DNA of 64,000 nucleotides from Camarhynchus parvulus (taxonomy: Eukaryota; Chordata; Aves; Passeriformes; Thraupidae). Made by a program: the position numbers and the translations under genes. The stretch is from positions 51,083,493 through 51,147,492 of the forward strand of contig NC_044573.1 in NCBI RefSeq assembly GCF_901933205.1, written 5' to 3'. The notes beneath the pieces were generated by a model, which ran no database searches, was not told the origin of the DNA, and was given only the letters and a program-made list of their open reading frames with translations. Positions 52,130 to 64,000 of the stretch are shown one piece after another (position 1 is the stretch's first letter; every line of letters starts with the position of its first letter).

Positions 52130-52743
52130 AGTTGTGCTCAGGCAGGGAGTGCCAAGTGTCCATTTCCTGCTGTATGGAGGACCACCTTGTTCTCTTTACT
52201 TTGAACCTGGCTTCTGTTGCAAAGGGTCACTAAGTAATGACAGTGAGCAGGTACTCCTTATCTCTCTTTTCCCTGTCACCTACAGACCTTTTGTAGACCT
52301 TTGTCTGTTCTCCATTATATTGTCTCTTTCCCAGCTTGAGACTACCTGGCTACTCCCTCTTTTGCCCTGGCCATCTCCACCCAGGACCCACACCCATGCA
52401 TCCTCTTCCTGTGGCTCAACAGCTTCACTAAACCCAGGCTGGGACATCCTCATGTGCCCTGGGCTGTCACCTGGCTGGGAGCAGCAGGTGCTTGGTTGCC
52501 AGTGGTGGAGGATCTGGAAGCCAGGCTGACCCCAGCACGGACAGGGTCCTCGCTGACTGGATACAGTCTCACCATGTCTGGGCTGGGATAATAGACAGGC
52601 TGAGGTGAAGAAGGAGGTCCAGGGTGCATCCAGAGAGTCTTGTTAGGAGCAGCCACAGACAAAGGCCAGAGACAGATACACCTACAGCATTTGTCCAGCA
52701 AAAACTGAAAGCAAATTAAGGGCTTTTAGTGCACTCAGGACAC
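52130..52743. other. Moderately GC-rich non-coding patch
   Basis: The patch is C/T- and G-rich relative to its surroundings and holds open frames of 131 and 83 codons on opposite strands. It directly abuts the LINE fragment at 52744 on the side that would be downstream of the LINE's RT. I see no LINE homology, domain or paired splice sites in it. It may be an unnamed repeat. Confidence 0.4.
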
Positions 52744-53310
52744 TGTCATGCTTATCTATGTTGAATTTTATTTGTCATTTTATTGTCTAGTCCCTCTGTC
52801 TTACAGGAGACTCATTTTTCTCTTCTTTACAGCTTGCCTTCAAGGTATCTACTGTCTGGAGCAGTTTTCCATTTGCACTTTGTCTGCAAACTTTGTCTGT
52901 ACTCTTCTACTGCTTTTCCAGCTACTTTCTGGATACACTAATTAGTGTGGATTCCAGCAAAGACCCCTGTGGCACTCTGCTGGTGACTTTTTTGTGTTTT
53001 TATACCTTCCCATTTGCTCCAATGACCTACTTCTTAACCAGTTACTTATCTGTGCCAAGACTGTGCTTTTTATACAATGGCTTCTTAATGGCCTTTAAAG
53101 CTTATGGTGAAAGTCTTTGCCAGAAATCTTCTGGATATCCAAGAGAAATATGTCAACTGGGTCATATTAGCCCACATAGCACAACTGAAGCCTGCAGAGA
53201 ACTCCAAGAAGTTTATAAGACAAAATGTCACTTTACAGAAGTCATGTTGACTCCCCAAATAGATTTTATTTATCCAGGTGTCCACTAATTCTAGCATTTC
53301 TTGTACCACA
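52744..53310 (-). mobile_element. Decayed CR1-type LINE reverse-transcriptase fragment
   Basis: Read on the - strand, pieces of a LINE RT domain appear in order. SQHDFCKVTFCLINFLE corresponds to the conserved segment before the RT core. LDIQKISGKDFHHKL corresponds to the LDFSKAFDTVSHKIL-type motif. The motif VPQGS is intact at 52961-52975, and FADKV stands where the catalytic FADDTK-type motif is expected, so the second catalytic Asp is lost. Frames shift repeatedly. It covers only the central RT, without endonuclease or 3' tail, and is older than the 15.2-kb and 18.45-kb copies. CR1 is the likeliest family in a bird; another related LINE cannot be excluded. Confidence 0.85.
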
Positions 53311-56300
53311 GATCCTTTGTGGTAGCTAAGGCACTGGTCTGGTCAGAGGGAAAAATTGTGGTAAGCTGGTTTTACTTGACTGCCTGTTACCAGCAAACTG
53401 TACAGGTGTTAACATTATTAGCAAATCTTTAGGATGTGTGATTTGTAACTACACTCCTGTTGCAGTGCTCTAGACTAAGACTGCATCTGGTAAAAATGGG
53501 CCTGAAAATAATAACATGTGTTTAATCATGTTGACAAGCAGTGGAAAGGACTGAGTGGTACTTCATGTCCTCTATTAAAATGTAATGAAAGCTTCGAGCA
53601 GCTCAGTTGAGTGGTAATTCCTCACAACTGTGAATGTTAGCTGAACAACCTTTTCAGTTGCAACTAATAGCTAGACCACCCTCTCACACCCTGTTGAAAG
53701 TGTCAAATGACTGTTTTTCCCTCAGACTGTGAAGGGGAGAAAAGTGCCATCACTCCAGAAGGAACGGATTAATTTCTTCTTTCTTCTGAAATGCAGAACA
53801 GACAGAAAGAAACTGTGATGCAGAAGGAACCGAGATAGTCTGCAATCCACTATTTATGCTATAAGTCCTTTCTCACAAATGAGGGAACAAGCATGTTATT
53901 CTGCACAGTGCAGAGCTGGTAGCCATAGGAATAATGATCCTACCTCTCTCTAAAAGGACAGAGCATTTTGGCATATCTTCGTGTCAACTCAGATATGGTC
54001 TCATAGATTATTTCTTATTGGTGGGCAGTTCAGCGATCACCTGGCTCTGACACCAGGGGTTTTTAGACCCCTCTATGTGAAAGACCATGCAGATATCAGC
54101 TCTAAGCAGAAGATAACACTGTTATGCTAGTTTTGGTTTTTTAGTAATCCAAATGGCAAGAAATTTCTGATGCTGTTACTTCCTGTAAATTGCTTTCTCA
54201 GAACCGGGCAACTTGTTGCTTGTAAATGAAGTCGCAATGTTTTCATGTGCAGGGAAATCCAAAATTGGCTTAAAGGAGATTTAACTATGAGACAAAATGA
54301 AGTTAAATATTTGTACACTGGAAATGGGATTTTTATTGTCATCATTTTTCATGAAATAATAACATTTCACATTGCATCTGTGCTAAGAGTCGCAGATTAA
54401 AACCAGAATAAGGTGATTTCCCATTATAGCTGCAGCTTTGGCTTCTGAAGTGAAACTGGACCTTTGGTTAGTGGCAGGGATACAGTCCTTGGAGAAGGAC
54501 AATCTTCAGGCAGAGCAGAGAGTTGCTTTGAGCACAATTCTGCTCTGGGTAGCAGACCTGCTGCAGTCCTGCTACATAAGGTGTAGGGTTACCTTGTTGC
54601 CATTAGGGAAGGGATGTGAACATATGTTCATACTTTTATCATCTTGTAGTGACAAAAGCAGTAAGTGCTGCCAGGTTGGCTTTCCAGAGCTCAGGTGATA
54701 ACTCTGCATCATGCCTGTATCACTCAGCCCACCCTGTCCCTTATACTTTGCTGAAGCGCCTTCCTCACAACCCTTTTTCTACAGACAGGCAAAGTAAGAC
54801 CATTCTTACCCTATTGATAAGGTTTGAATGTAAGCATGGTGGTATTTATTTTGGTTTATTTATTCTAGTTGGAAGGTTTTGTATGATGAGCTCTTTTAGG
54901 CTGAATTATTTATTTATATTTTTGCCTCTGTTATTATTTTGCATTTGTTTCAACAGTTGCCTCAGAGGTAGCACTTGTGTAGAGTCAGGAAGCTTGAAAG
55001 AAAAGGTGCAATTCTCTGTCTAGTTGTAAATGAAAGCACTTCTTGCAAATGTTTGCAAGTCATAGTTGGTGAAGAATCTAGGAGTTGCCTGATTACTTAC
55101 AAACAACCCTCTGCCATTTCCATAACTAAAAACTGCTTAAAATTGCTGCTGGCACTACACTGTAGTTATGTTTAGAGTTGAGGTTGGAGCAGACTTACCA
55201 GACAATCTGAAAAGAGTTGTAAGACTGCCACCATTACTACTCCGTAGTGCAGTGTAGTATCTTCAGTGGTGGAACAGTGGCCACAGTTTCAGAGGCATTT
55301 AGACCAGGCTGACATCGCCTTTTTGTTTATATGGCCTTGCAGACACGCAGGTGGTACCAGAGTGGTTCTGTCGGAAGGAACGCGTTCCAGCCAACCATTA
55401 AGCACTGCTCTGCAGCTTTCTTAACTGGTCCAGACTGAAGAAAATATGCAAGCAGTTACCATCAGAGCTATTATAAGAACTTTTCCTTCATGTAGTTGTT
55501 GCAGCCTGATCATAATGACTCAATTACCACATGCTACAAAGTGTTGTAATTGCTGTTAGTCCTGCATACTGTCAGAGCCTGTTCTGGCTGTTCTGGCTGA
55601 ATAGTTTTGAGTCTGACTACAGGAGGTGATCCGAACTGCCTGCATGGAGAAAAGCCAGCAGTCATGGGAGTCACAGGAGAGCTGTCTAGCACACCCAAAA
55701 GCTTTTCATACTACAAATGGATCTCCAGCACTCTGTCTCACCGCAGAATGTGCTGCATAATAACACTTAAGAAAACTACAAAGAGAAAGAAGATATCAGA
55801 GTTACTGGAAAGCTATTTGGATGAGGAATTGAGTTGTTGTTATTAAATAAGATTGATTTTTCTCCCAAAAATATATTGTTTTTGTTGAAACTTGAAGGTG
55901 TATTAATTTTAAAGAAAAGCAACAGGACAAAAATTCTGGCTTAAGTGTTTTAATGATAGAGAAAAAAATGCTCTGAAAATCAAAGCAAAAATTTAAATAA
56001 TTGTTTTTAATTTTCTTCAGCATTTAAAAAAGGGCTTTCTAAAAGTTTAAAAGGCAATTACAATCAAATGTTTTGACACTTATCAGAAATTACTTTGCAG
56101 AATATTTTTTGAAGATTTATTTTTCCTTTTTTTTTTTTTTCTGAAAAAAAGCCTTCCCATCTAATTGTTCCTCTACTACTTGTTTTCAGAAAGCTGATTA
56201 CACCTATCATTTTTTAGTTTTTTTAGTTATTCTTTGCTTAATGTCTGGATCAGCTGACCAGGTATAAGGTTCATATTAGGCTTAATACTTGCAGGTATTA

Positions 56301-59300
56301 AAACATTTCTCCGCTTTTCCATGCACACTGTGGGAGAGCTGTACTGAAACTATCCTGAACCATACTGAAGAGTTCCCTGTTGGTTTGCACGCACTGCTCA
56401 GCAACTTTTGCTGAAAAACTTGCAATGATTGATGCTAGTGCCAACCACACAACTACTAAAATAGAATTAATAGATTTCATAAGAACTAGAAGATCTGGAA
56501 TAGCCTGTCTCTTAAGGAAGTAGGTAGAATACATTTTTAACTCCAGACCAGCAGCAGTTTTGCAGACCTCGGCACTAGGGTCAACTGTAGTAATGAGAAT
56601 AAGATGGAATACTCTCCCTAAGGAGCTCTTTATATTGACTGTAGCTTAATTGACCTAACAGCTGAGAGTCCTTAATAGAAAAACCCTGTGGAGAACAATC
56701 AGTAAGTTTTATTGACTGAACTCCTGACCAAAGTCAGATGACCTGCCTAAAAATTCTGCCATTGTTACCATGGGAGTCTACCATAGTTCTGGGCTTAGTC
56801 GCTGGCTTTTGTGGAAGAAATAATACTATTACAGGACAATAGCAAGGTGGATTTAGATGAACATGACTTTAGAGTAAAGTGACTATTTGGTTATGCACAC
56901 ACTATACATAGTGTGAAAGGAATTTTTTGGTTTTTCCTATCCATAGCAATTAGACACCATGGTCATGTTTAAATGCAAGACTTCCTTTATTTCCTGTTTA
57001 TACAGGCTTTATCCTTTTTACTCTGTGCTTCTTGCTTGTGGTTTTCGACTCTTTCTCCTTGTTCCTCTGTGCTTTGACAGTCTGTCCAGCTTAGTTCTCC
57101 TACAGCCATGGCGTTGGACTAATTTCTGCAGAGCTGTTATGAAATCACTCATGAGTCATTCTTCTCTTGCTTCCATGAGTAAAATATGCCCTCTAAAAAA
57201 AAATCTCATGGTATGGCAAGGAACACTTACCAACTTGTTAAGTATGCTGAGCTGTGTTTAAGCAGGTCTATAAAGCAGGTTCTAACCTACACACTGCAGC
57301 ATTAATATGCTTCTTCCTAATTCCTATCAGGACATAGTATATCATATTCAGAAGGAAACACTTTTAGGAGACAAGGACAATCAGATACAGCCCTCATTTT
57401 TTCCCCACTAGGGAAGAAAGTCTACTTTTGTCTGCTTTTTTTCTGGTCCATTCTTCTGTGAGTACCATGATACAATGACTTAGCAAGTAAAGTGGTGTTT
57501 TGCTGTGGTCTTTTCAGTGTCTGTAGTTTTCCTTTTGGGACTCTCTGTTAGAGCCAAAACTCACTAAACAACAGTTATATGTTTTTAGACCAGGTCTTGC
57601 CTTTTCTGACACTGCCTCTATAAAGGTAACACACTGCCCAAAAGAAGCCTTGTACTAATGTTTTTCTTTCCCTCTATAAAAATACTGTGATCTGCTTCAT
57701 TGTCTTACAGTTTTTATTACTTCCTGCATTCAAATATATATTAGAGGGATACAGGGCACTGATGTTGGAACAATTTTCCAGATTACTTCTTGTTTCTGCA
57801 GATTTTTTCTTCATTGTGTATGCCTGGTAGGGACCACCTTGAATAATGATTCAAAACTAACACTATAGGTTTATTAATGCAAAGCACCACGAACAGCTTT
57901 CTCCACTCTGTTGGCTGCTGTTTTTTGGTCAGATATTGTAATCACTCATAGCTAGTATGTTTTCCGTATAAAAACTTGCTAAACCCATGCTTTAGGTGTT
58001 CCCTTTAAGAAACTTTTATATTTCTGTTGAACTTCATGTGTCAGGATCCTAAGGTGGATAATTTGTTTCTATGACAGAAACTGTGTAGTACCAGCGCTCA
58101 GGTCACTTGATGAGGTTTTGTTATGGTCAATTTTTGTTTTTCATTTTTGAGTCTAAAGGCTGTGGTCCAAGTCCTGCTGTGAGAGCATTTCTATTGAGTT
58201 TTGAATGAAGCCTAAAACTAGATGGTCTGGCCAAGCATGATGAAAGGAGAAAAGTTTTTAGTAAGCATTAAATGTTGAACTAAAATAAAGAGAATTAGAT
58301 GTATTTGACATGTTATTTGTTTAATGTGTTTAAACCTGCTTCTTCAAAACTTTTAAATTTATTGCCCCTAATTCGTATTTTTAAGTGTTCTTCTGCACTT
58401 CTGATAGAATGTCTAAAATATCTGGGTGAACAACAGTGAATAGTGTTCATGGTAACTTTGTGCTTGACAGTCTGATAGGATGCAGATGTGGGAGATAGCC
58501 ACTGTTCCCACCACTCTCCTCAGACTACTTTTGAACACTGCACTGATATGCTTCAATAGCCCCAGAAGTAAATCTGCAATGCAGGGAAGTGATCACTGAG
58601 ATAAACACTAAAAGAGCAGAGATAGAAGTCATGGATGGGTTCGTTTATGAACTCAAGTTTACAGTTTGCAGTTTAATAGTTTACGCAGCAAGTGTGTAGG
58701 CAAAAATAGGCAAAAAATAATAAAAAAGAGAACTCCAAGAACACTGCTTTATTTTATTCTTGCAGGAGGTGAGTTAAACACGTTGCAGCTCTGCTTGATG
58801 CATTTTGAAGAGTCATACTGGTAACAATATGGCATGTACTATAGCAATGGGCATATGCTTTATATTTTACTGCATCTTTATTAATTGTCACACATGGCAA
58901 ATTGCTTTTCTGTAAATCACTTTGTTCTGTAACACTGAGATATTTCTTTCTGATTCTCCCTCCAAAGCTTTCAGTTAACTCTTCATAATAATCAACCTGT
59001 GGTCATGGGTAAAAATATACTCAAAACTTTTAATTATATGCTTCTTACTTTTGTTATTGACTGTTACTGCCAAGTAAATCTACATTCAGGAGACAAAATC
59101 CCCTTCCTCTTTAGGAGAAGTAGGCTTATACTTCCCATGCTGTTATGTTTCCATCTTTGGGCTTGCAACATTGTTTGTTCAAATGATAGCTCAAAAATTA
59201 CAGTATTGCAAATGTTAAAATTTTCAGTATCTGCAAAATCAGAGTAATTGTGCTTAAAAACTATAGTAAAAGGTGAGTAATGTGAAAGCAGTGGGAATTC

Positions 59301-62300
59301 TAAGGTCTCTTCGAACTTCAGAGTCAGATTTTGAATATTAGAATTTGATTAGTGTCTCTTCCATATTTACTCCTTTTATTAGGTCCAGTATAGTTTTGAT
59401 CTCTGCCAGGCTTCATCACTGGAAGACTCAGGGCTTATTATCCTGAAGGAGTAAATCTTTGTGGGTTTGAGAATTTCAACAATAGAAAACTTGCAGTCAA
59501 AGTGGGCTTCAATTCTCAGAGGTATCCAGATAATCTGTCTAGATACTCAAATTACTTTCATATTGTTATTAGTTCATATTTAGGGTGCAGAGACAGAAAA
59601 TTGGTAAATGGACTCCAACTCTAAATAAGAAGGTATCTTTTTCATTGTGGTTTTGAAATAGGCTTTCCTGGAAAACAGTTGAAATGTAATGTTAAGTGGT
59701 GTTGGAAATGGTGTTAAGAAGGAGAGTGCCACAGTCACTGGTGTGTGTAGAGGTAGGTTTTGCTAGAGAGATTAGCTGAAAAGTTGCACAGTGAGGATGT
59801 TAAGTTTTGAGATGATGACACATGTTGGCTTGCTTGAACTTCAGAGCTTTGTTGAACACAAAACAACAGCAGAGTTTAATATTTTGGGGAAAATATTTTA
59901 AAAAATAACCTCACACAGAAGGAATATGGAAGCAACCCAGTACTTGGCTTTCTTCATTGAATAGTTAAGGCAATTAATGCAGTACAATGTGTTAAAGGTC
60001 AAGTGAAGGGACAATACTGGGTTGTAAATGTGAGTGTATAGTCATTTTTAAGAGAGAACAGTTTGTTCACTTAGTTTTATAGAAGGATGATGCCATAAAA
60101 TTTTCTCATACTCACTTCCCGTCTCATTTTAAGGAACACTGTGCACCTGTCATTATACTTCCTAATCTTTTAAAACCTCCTTAAACAGTGTCTCCAGAGC
60201 TAACAAAATACCTTTTTCCTGTCTGCTTTATATGTAAATAACAGATTCATGAAAGAGGTTTCCTTTGCTTGATTGGTTTGGTTTGGTTTCAGAAATTGCA
60301 GAGCAAGTCAATTGTAAAACTGCAGTTTCCATTAAATGGCAAGTGCTTTAGATGTTGTTTTCAAATAATGCTGATGACTGCAGAACCATCACAGAAAATA
60401 AATTCCTTCCCATGAAGCAAGTTTTCTTAAGACTAAGAAAGCACTCTTGGTCTTATATTAAGTTGAATAACTTGCTGATTTTGATTTGGTGAAACAAGAA
60501 GTTTCCCCAAACAAACAAGAAGTCTATTTTCAGAATTCCTCTTTCAGTTAAGAATTGATTTCTCATGGTATTTGAGATTGAAGCTGTAGAGTATTGTGTA
60601 ACTAAGTGCTGTACATGTTTTTAACACAGAGACCAGTTTAACATTTTTGTAGACCTTTAAACATTTTTTGTAGATCTTTAAAAAACATCACACCAATATC
60701 TGTAAACCTCTTCTTTAAGATTTCGAGTAGACAAATACTAAAAACAAGACAAAGCATTTTAGAATCTAGCAGAGAGGTTTTAAAGCCAAGCTTAGTCAAG
60801 CTTATTGTAGTTTTTCTTGATTAAGGGGAGAACATTTTCAGGTTTTATGTGGTAAGCAGACATAGTTGAAAAAAAAGGACACAGGTAATAATTTATTTCT
60901 GATCTGATCCCTGTAAATTTGGGGGTTTCTTTCAGTAAAGAAGCAAGATGCAAAAAGGGAAGTGGGGCACATAGTATCCATACTCAAGGAGTTAAATGTA
61001 TGTAGTTTGATCAGAATCAAATTCCTAATTTTGAAGTCCATTCATCCATGGATTTTTTTTCTTTAGGGAATTTGTAGAAAAAGGCTTTAGTGTTGGAAAA
61101 AGCACTGGAATGTGTGGGGAGAATTTTTGATTGATTGCAGTGGGAGTTCAGTGTCTAGAGCAGTTGCAGTACTGGATGGAGGTTAGAAAAATAAACCACA
61201 TAGCCCAGACTGACAAAAAATAAAAGGTTCAGGTATAGTCACACAAAGATCAGTCATTGTAAACTTAATGGAAGCAGTAAGGAGACACTTGGCTGGTCAG
61301 CACAAGACTTTGCAGTCTGTGTTCACAAAGTTTTCTTTTCAGCTGTTCTGTGAGGAGAAATACGCCAACATGCCAGGGGTGGAAACTAATAATATGTCAG
61401 TGAAGGAATTACTGTTTTGACTCAGGTATGCCAATCCCTTCCATCTTTACATCTGATAAAAACAATATGAGAAGAAAGCAGTTTTAGATGCTGTATAACT
61501 GAAGTTATTCAAAATTACAATGAATGGCTTGTTTGAGAATATAGAGCAAAAAACAGCATTAGAGATATCAGAGTAGCATTAGATGTCCAAAATGCACACA
61601 CTTCCTTACCACAATAGATATTAGTCTGCCATATTGTACATGGCATTATTCTGTTCTCATCAATGAAAAATACTGAGAAGTAATTTCTGATCTCACTTTT
61701 ATTTGTGTAGCTGGACTAATTTCCAGAAACTCCCTAAATGAAGTAGAAAAGTTGAAATCTTGGCTTAGCAAAGAGGCTCTAACCTTTTCCAGTCTCCTCA
61801 TGCTTGCATTGAAAGTGTACAAGAAAACACCAATATCCTTATTCAGAATATCTTTTCAGTTTGGTCTGGGCAGAACTCATGTTAACTCTGAATGTTATTG
61901 TCTGTGGAGTGTGAGAGAATGGCTGGTTTTCTATGATGGGGTAGAACAGAATATTTCTGTGTGTAATAGGAAAAACTCTTTATAAATTTGTAATGTTAAA
62001 AAATCCCGAAGTTCTTGACTTAGATTGCTACATCTTGCAGATCAGATGAGACAAATATATCACCAACAGTATCTATTTTTAATGGAACATAAGTAGCCCA
62101 AATAATACTGAAATAGTTACTTTGAAAATTCACAGAGAGGACAAGTAACAAAATGCTTAAAGTGTTTCAAAGACTCTGTATGAAATCAGTTTTGAGTTGG
62201 TGTTTCCCAGTATGTCCAGAATGCCTTCATAGTTTATTATAATAGTGAATTCCAGTGTAAAGTAATTTTTCATAGTTTCTGTAATTTGTTAAACAACACC

Positions 62301-64000
62301 AAATGTAGTTACAACATTTACTGTAAGAGATCCATGTAATCCATACTGGATTTTCTGGAATAGCTGACATTTTTTTTTTTTAAATCTAGGCACAAAATTT
62401 GACCTGTAAACAGACAAAGCTTGAAGAATATAATTGACAAACCATACAATAACCCCGCTACCTTGTGCTTTCTAGAGGTCTTCAGAGGACTTAAAAATTA
62501 TGCCTATTCAGAATACTGATAGTAGCAGCCGGAAAAGACATTCCAACATTGAAGCTTCAGAAAGAAAACTCTGCAATTGACCTATCCTCTTATAAACAAT
62601 AAAAGATTTTGAATGCATCATGGATCAAATGGAAATTGCTTTGGATATTGGGTGTGCGTTGGATTGGCTGGGTAATGCACCTGGTGAAAATGCAGTATTT
62701 TCTACTTTCACTGCACAGAATATTCTGTTACCCAAGAATTTAATCCTAACAACTTCTTTAGTCTGTTTCCAGTGTATGTGTAGAAGCAATGTGTGCATCT
62801 GTATGACTGGAGTTTACCAAGATCACCTGTGCCTAGTTGTAGCATTATTTTAACCCATGTCTGTGCAGTTTGGTGGGAACTCAAGCTCCTAAAAACCACT
62901 CTTCCTCACTAAAAGATTGTCAGCTGTTTTTCCACTCATTTTTTTAACTACTTCCCAGAGAAGTGTGACGTGTTTGCACAAGTGATACCTGAGAATGTAT
63001 TTAGCCATACAGCTCTTCAGTTTGTGCAGGCTGGTATTAAATCTAACTGCACCCAGCGATTTACTCCAGCAGAGGATGTGATCCTCATTGTAGCAGTGCA
63101 GCAGCAGAACAGCTATGAGCCAGCAGCCAGATCTTCTGGCTAGAGCAGACAAAAGTACAACATTCTTGATGACCACTCCTCCTGTAAATCTTAGCATGTT
63201 TTGTGATGGAGCGTGATATGTAGATCCCAGATTGAAAAACATTGGGTTACATGCAGCAACCTCACAAAAAACCTCTCACTTGTTCCCAGTCTATCCCTTC
63301 CCTGACTTAATTTTCTTTTTACTTACATGTATGCTAGCTTATGTGCTTAATGCACACACACCTGTATACTTACTAGTTAATGCCTTTTAAACCAGCATAT
63401 CTAAACTGAACTGTCAATACCTTTCTTTGTCCCAAACTTCTGCTACTCTGTGGAAAAAAATGTCCAACTCAAGCCAAAACTAGCAAGTCAATTCTGTTAT
63501 TTTTATAAGATTATCACAGGAATGCCAATGAAAATATTCTTAAGTTACAATGGGTGTAACACAGGATTTTCACATTACCCCCTCCCTCTGGGGGAAATCC
63601 ATAACTTTGTCTACACTGTGAACTCCACTCATATGGGTCAGGGCTGATTTACCCAGTCAGTGTGTTTGTTTCCACTTCCATTTTCATTGGCACAAACCCA
63701 AACAACTAAGGGGAAACAGGCAGTGCAGGGCCCCCACCCTGGCTCTGAACATATTTTCTTCTATTGTAGCTGGTTCCCTCAATTTCCCAGATCAATCAAA
63801 ACCTGCTGGAGTCACTGCTGTGATTAAGTCAGCTGCTGTCAGGGAGTAGGATATCTGTGCTAGAGTGATCAAGAGGGGTCAGAGCTTTTTACTGGCAATG
63901 ATAACCCTACAGAAATAAATACCTACTGAATTCCAGCATAAAATGGGGCCTGGGGGCAGTGCAGAATATGTTGAAAAACACTGAATCTCTAATAGTCTCT
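53311..64000. other. Non-coding DNA, probably intronic
   Basis: AT-rich sequence to the window end. I find no supported exon. It contains T runs near 56130 and 62370 and a diverged 20-bp tandem pair at 60641. Open frames, including a 117-codon one on the - strand at 62889-63242, show no domain or splice evidence. Confidence 0.5.
60641..60681 (+). repeat. Diverged 20-bp tandem duplication
   Basis: ACATTTTTGTAGACCTTTAA is followed at once by a copy with one extra T and a C-to-T change. It is a simple local duplication. Confidence 0.8.

Larger units (their letters stand above)
37099..52743 (+). other. Probable large intron, first part
   Basis: Following the perfect donor at 37099 there is AT-rich non-coding sequence. 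The only exon candidate I can point to is 41591-41812. Two pairs of short dispersed repeats and a 14-bp tandem duplication occur here. Open frames such as those around 38.3-38.6 and 46.9-47.2 kb show no familiar motif and no matching pair of splice sites. If 41591-41812 is not an exon, intron 2 runs past the window end. Confidence 0.5.

Noticed and set aside
62889..63242. 117-codon - strand ORF and a possible hAT-like terminus near 63220-63240
   Set aside because: A phrase resembling the end of hAT-type elements was noticed, but no matching inverted terminus or 8-bp target duplication could be found.
1..64000. tRNA, rRNA, known microRNA, CRISPR array, prophage or bacterial operon
   Set aside because: None was recognised. 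The composition, CR1 elements, splice sites and CpG island indicate vertebrate nuclear DNA, so prokaryotic feature types do not apply.

Overview
The window looks like about 64 kb of nuclear DNA from a bird. The background is AT-rich and repeat-poor, coding density is very low, and the only interspersed repeats I can name are decayed CR1-type LINE fragments, two of them showing the usual reverse-complement 3' end (AATCATAGAATCAT...). There are no bacterial-style genes. Nearly all open frames are chance frames of 60-130 codons.

The one gene I can support starts near the middle, on the + strand. A strong CpG island (about 30.7-32.2 kb) carries GC boxes and a candidate first exon ending at 31422 with a consensus donor (AT|GTAAGT). 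About 5.6 kb downstream, a 101-bp exon (36998-37098) has a long pyrimidine tract, a CCCACAG acceptor and a perfect CAG|GTAAGT donor. Joining the two creates CACC-ATG-ATG: the first start codon is split by the intron (AT|G) and is in frame with the ATG inside exon 2. The encoded start (M-M-S-H-G-S-E-M-W...) has a Trp/His/Lys-rich segment followed by a hydrophobic core, so it reads as a signal peptide or signal anchor. It ends in phase 1, as is common for secreted or cell-surface proteins. I could not recognise the gene. Exon 1 also holds a chain of three short upstream ORFs whose stops and starts overlap up to the main ATG.

Region by region: 1-30.7 kb is upstream flank with no supported gene. 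It holds CR1 3' ends at 8.0 and 18.45 kb, a CR1 ORF2 C-terminal remnant at 15.17-15.89 kb, a perfect 14-bp inverted repeat at 8.41 kb, two G-quadruplex-type purine tracts at 20.95 and 22.97 kb, and a splice-flanked cysteine-rich open segment at 9.54 kb. 30.7-32.2 kb is the CpG-island promoter with several possible donors. 32.2-37.0 kb is intron 1. 37.1-64.0 kb is most simply the first part of a long intron 2. It has a candidate phase 1-1 exon (41591-41812), two pairs of short dispersed repeats, and a decayed LINE reverse-transcriptase fragment on the - strand (52.75-53.31 kb).

I found no new multi-gene system. The points most worth checking are the intron-split start codon, the uORF chain, and the two candidate exons at 41.6 and 9.54 kb.
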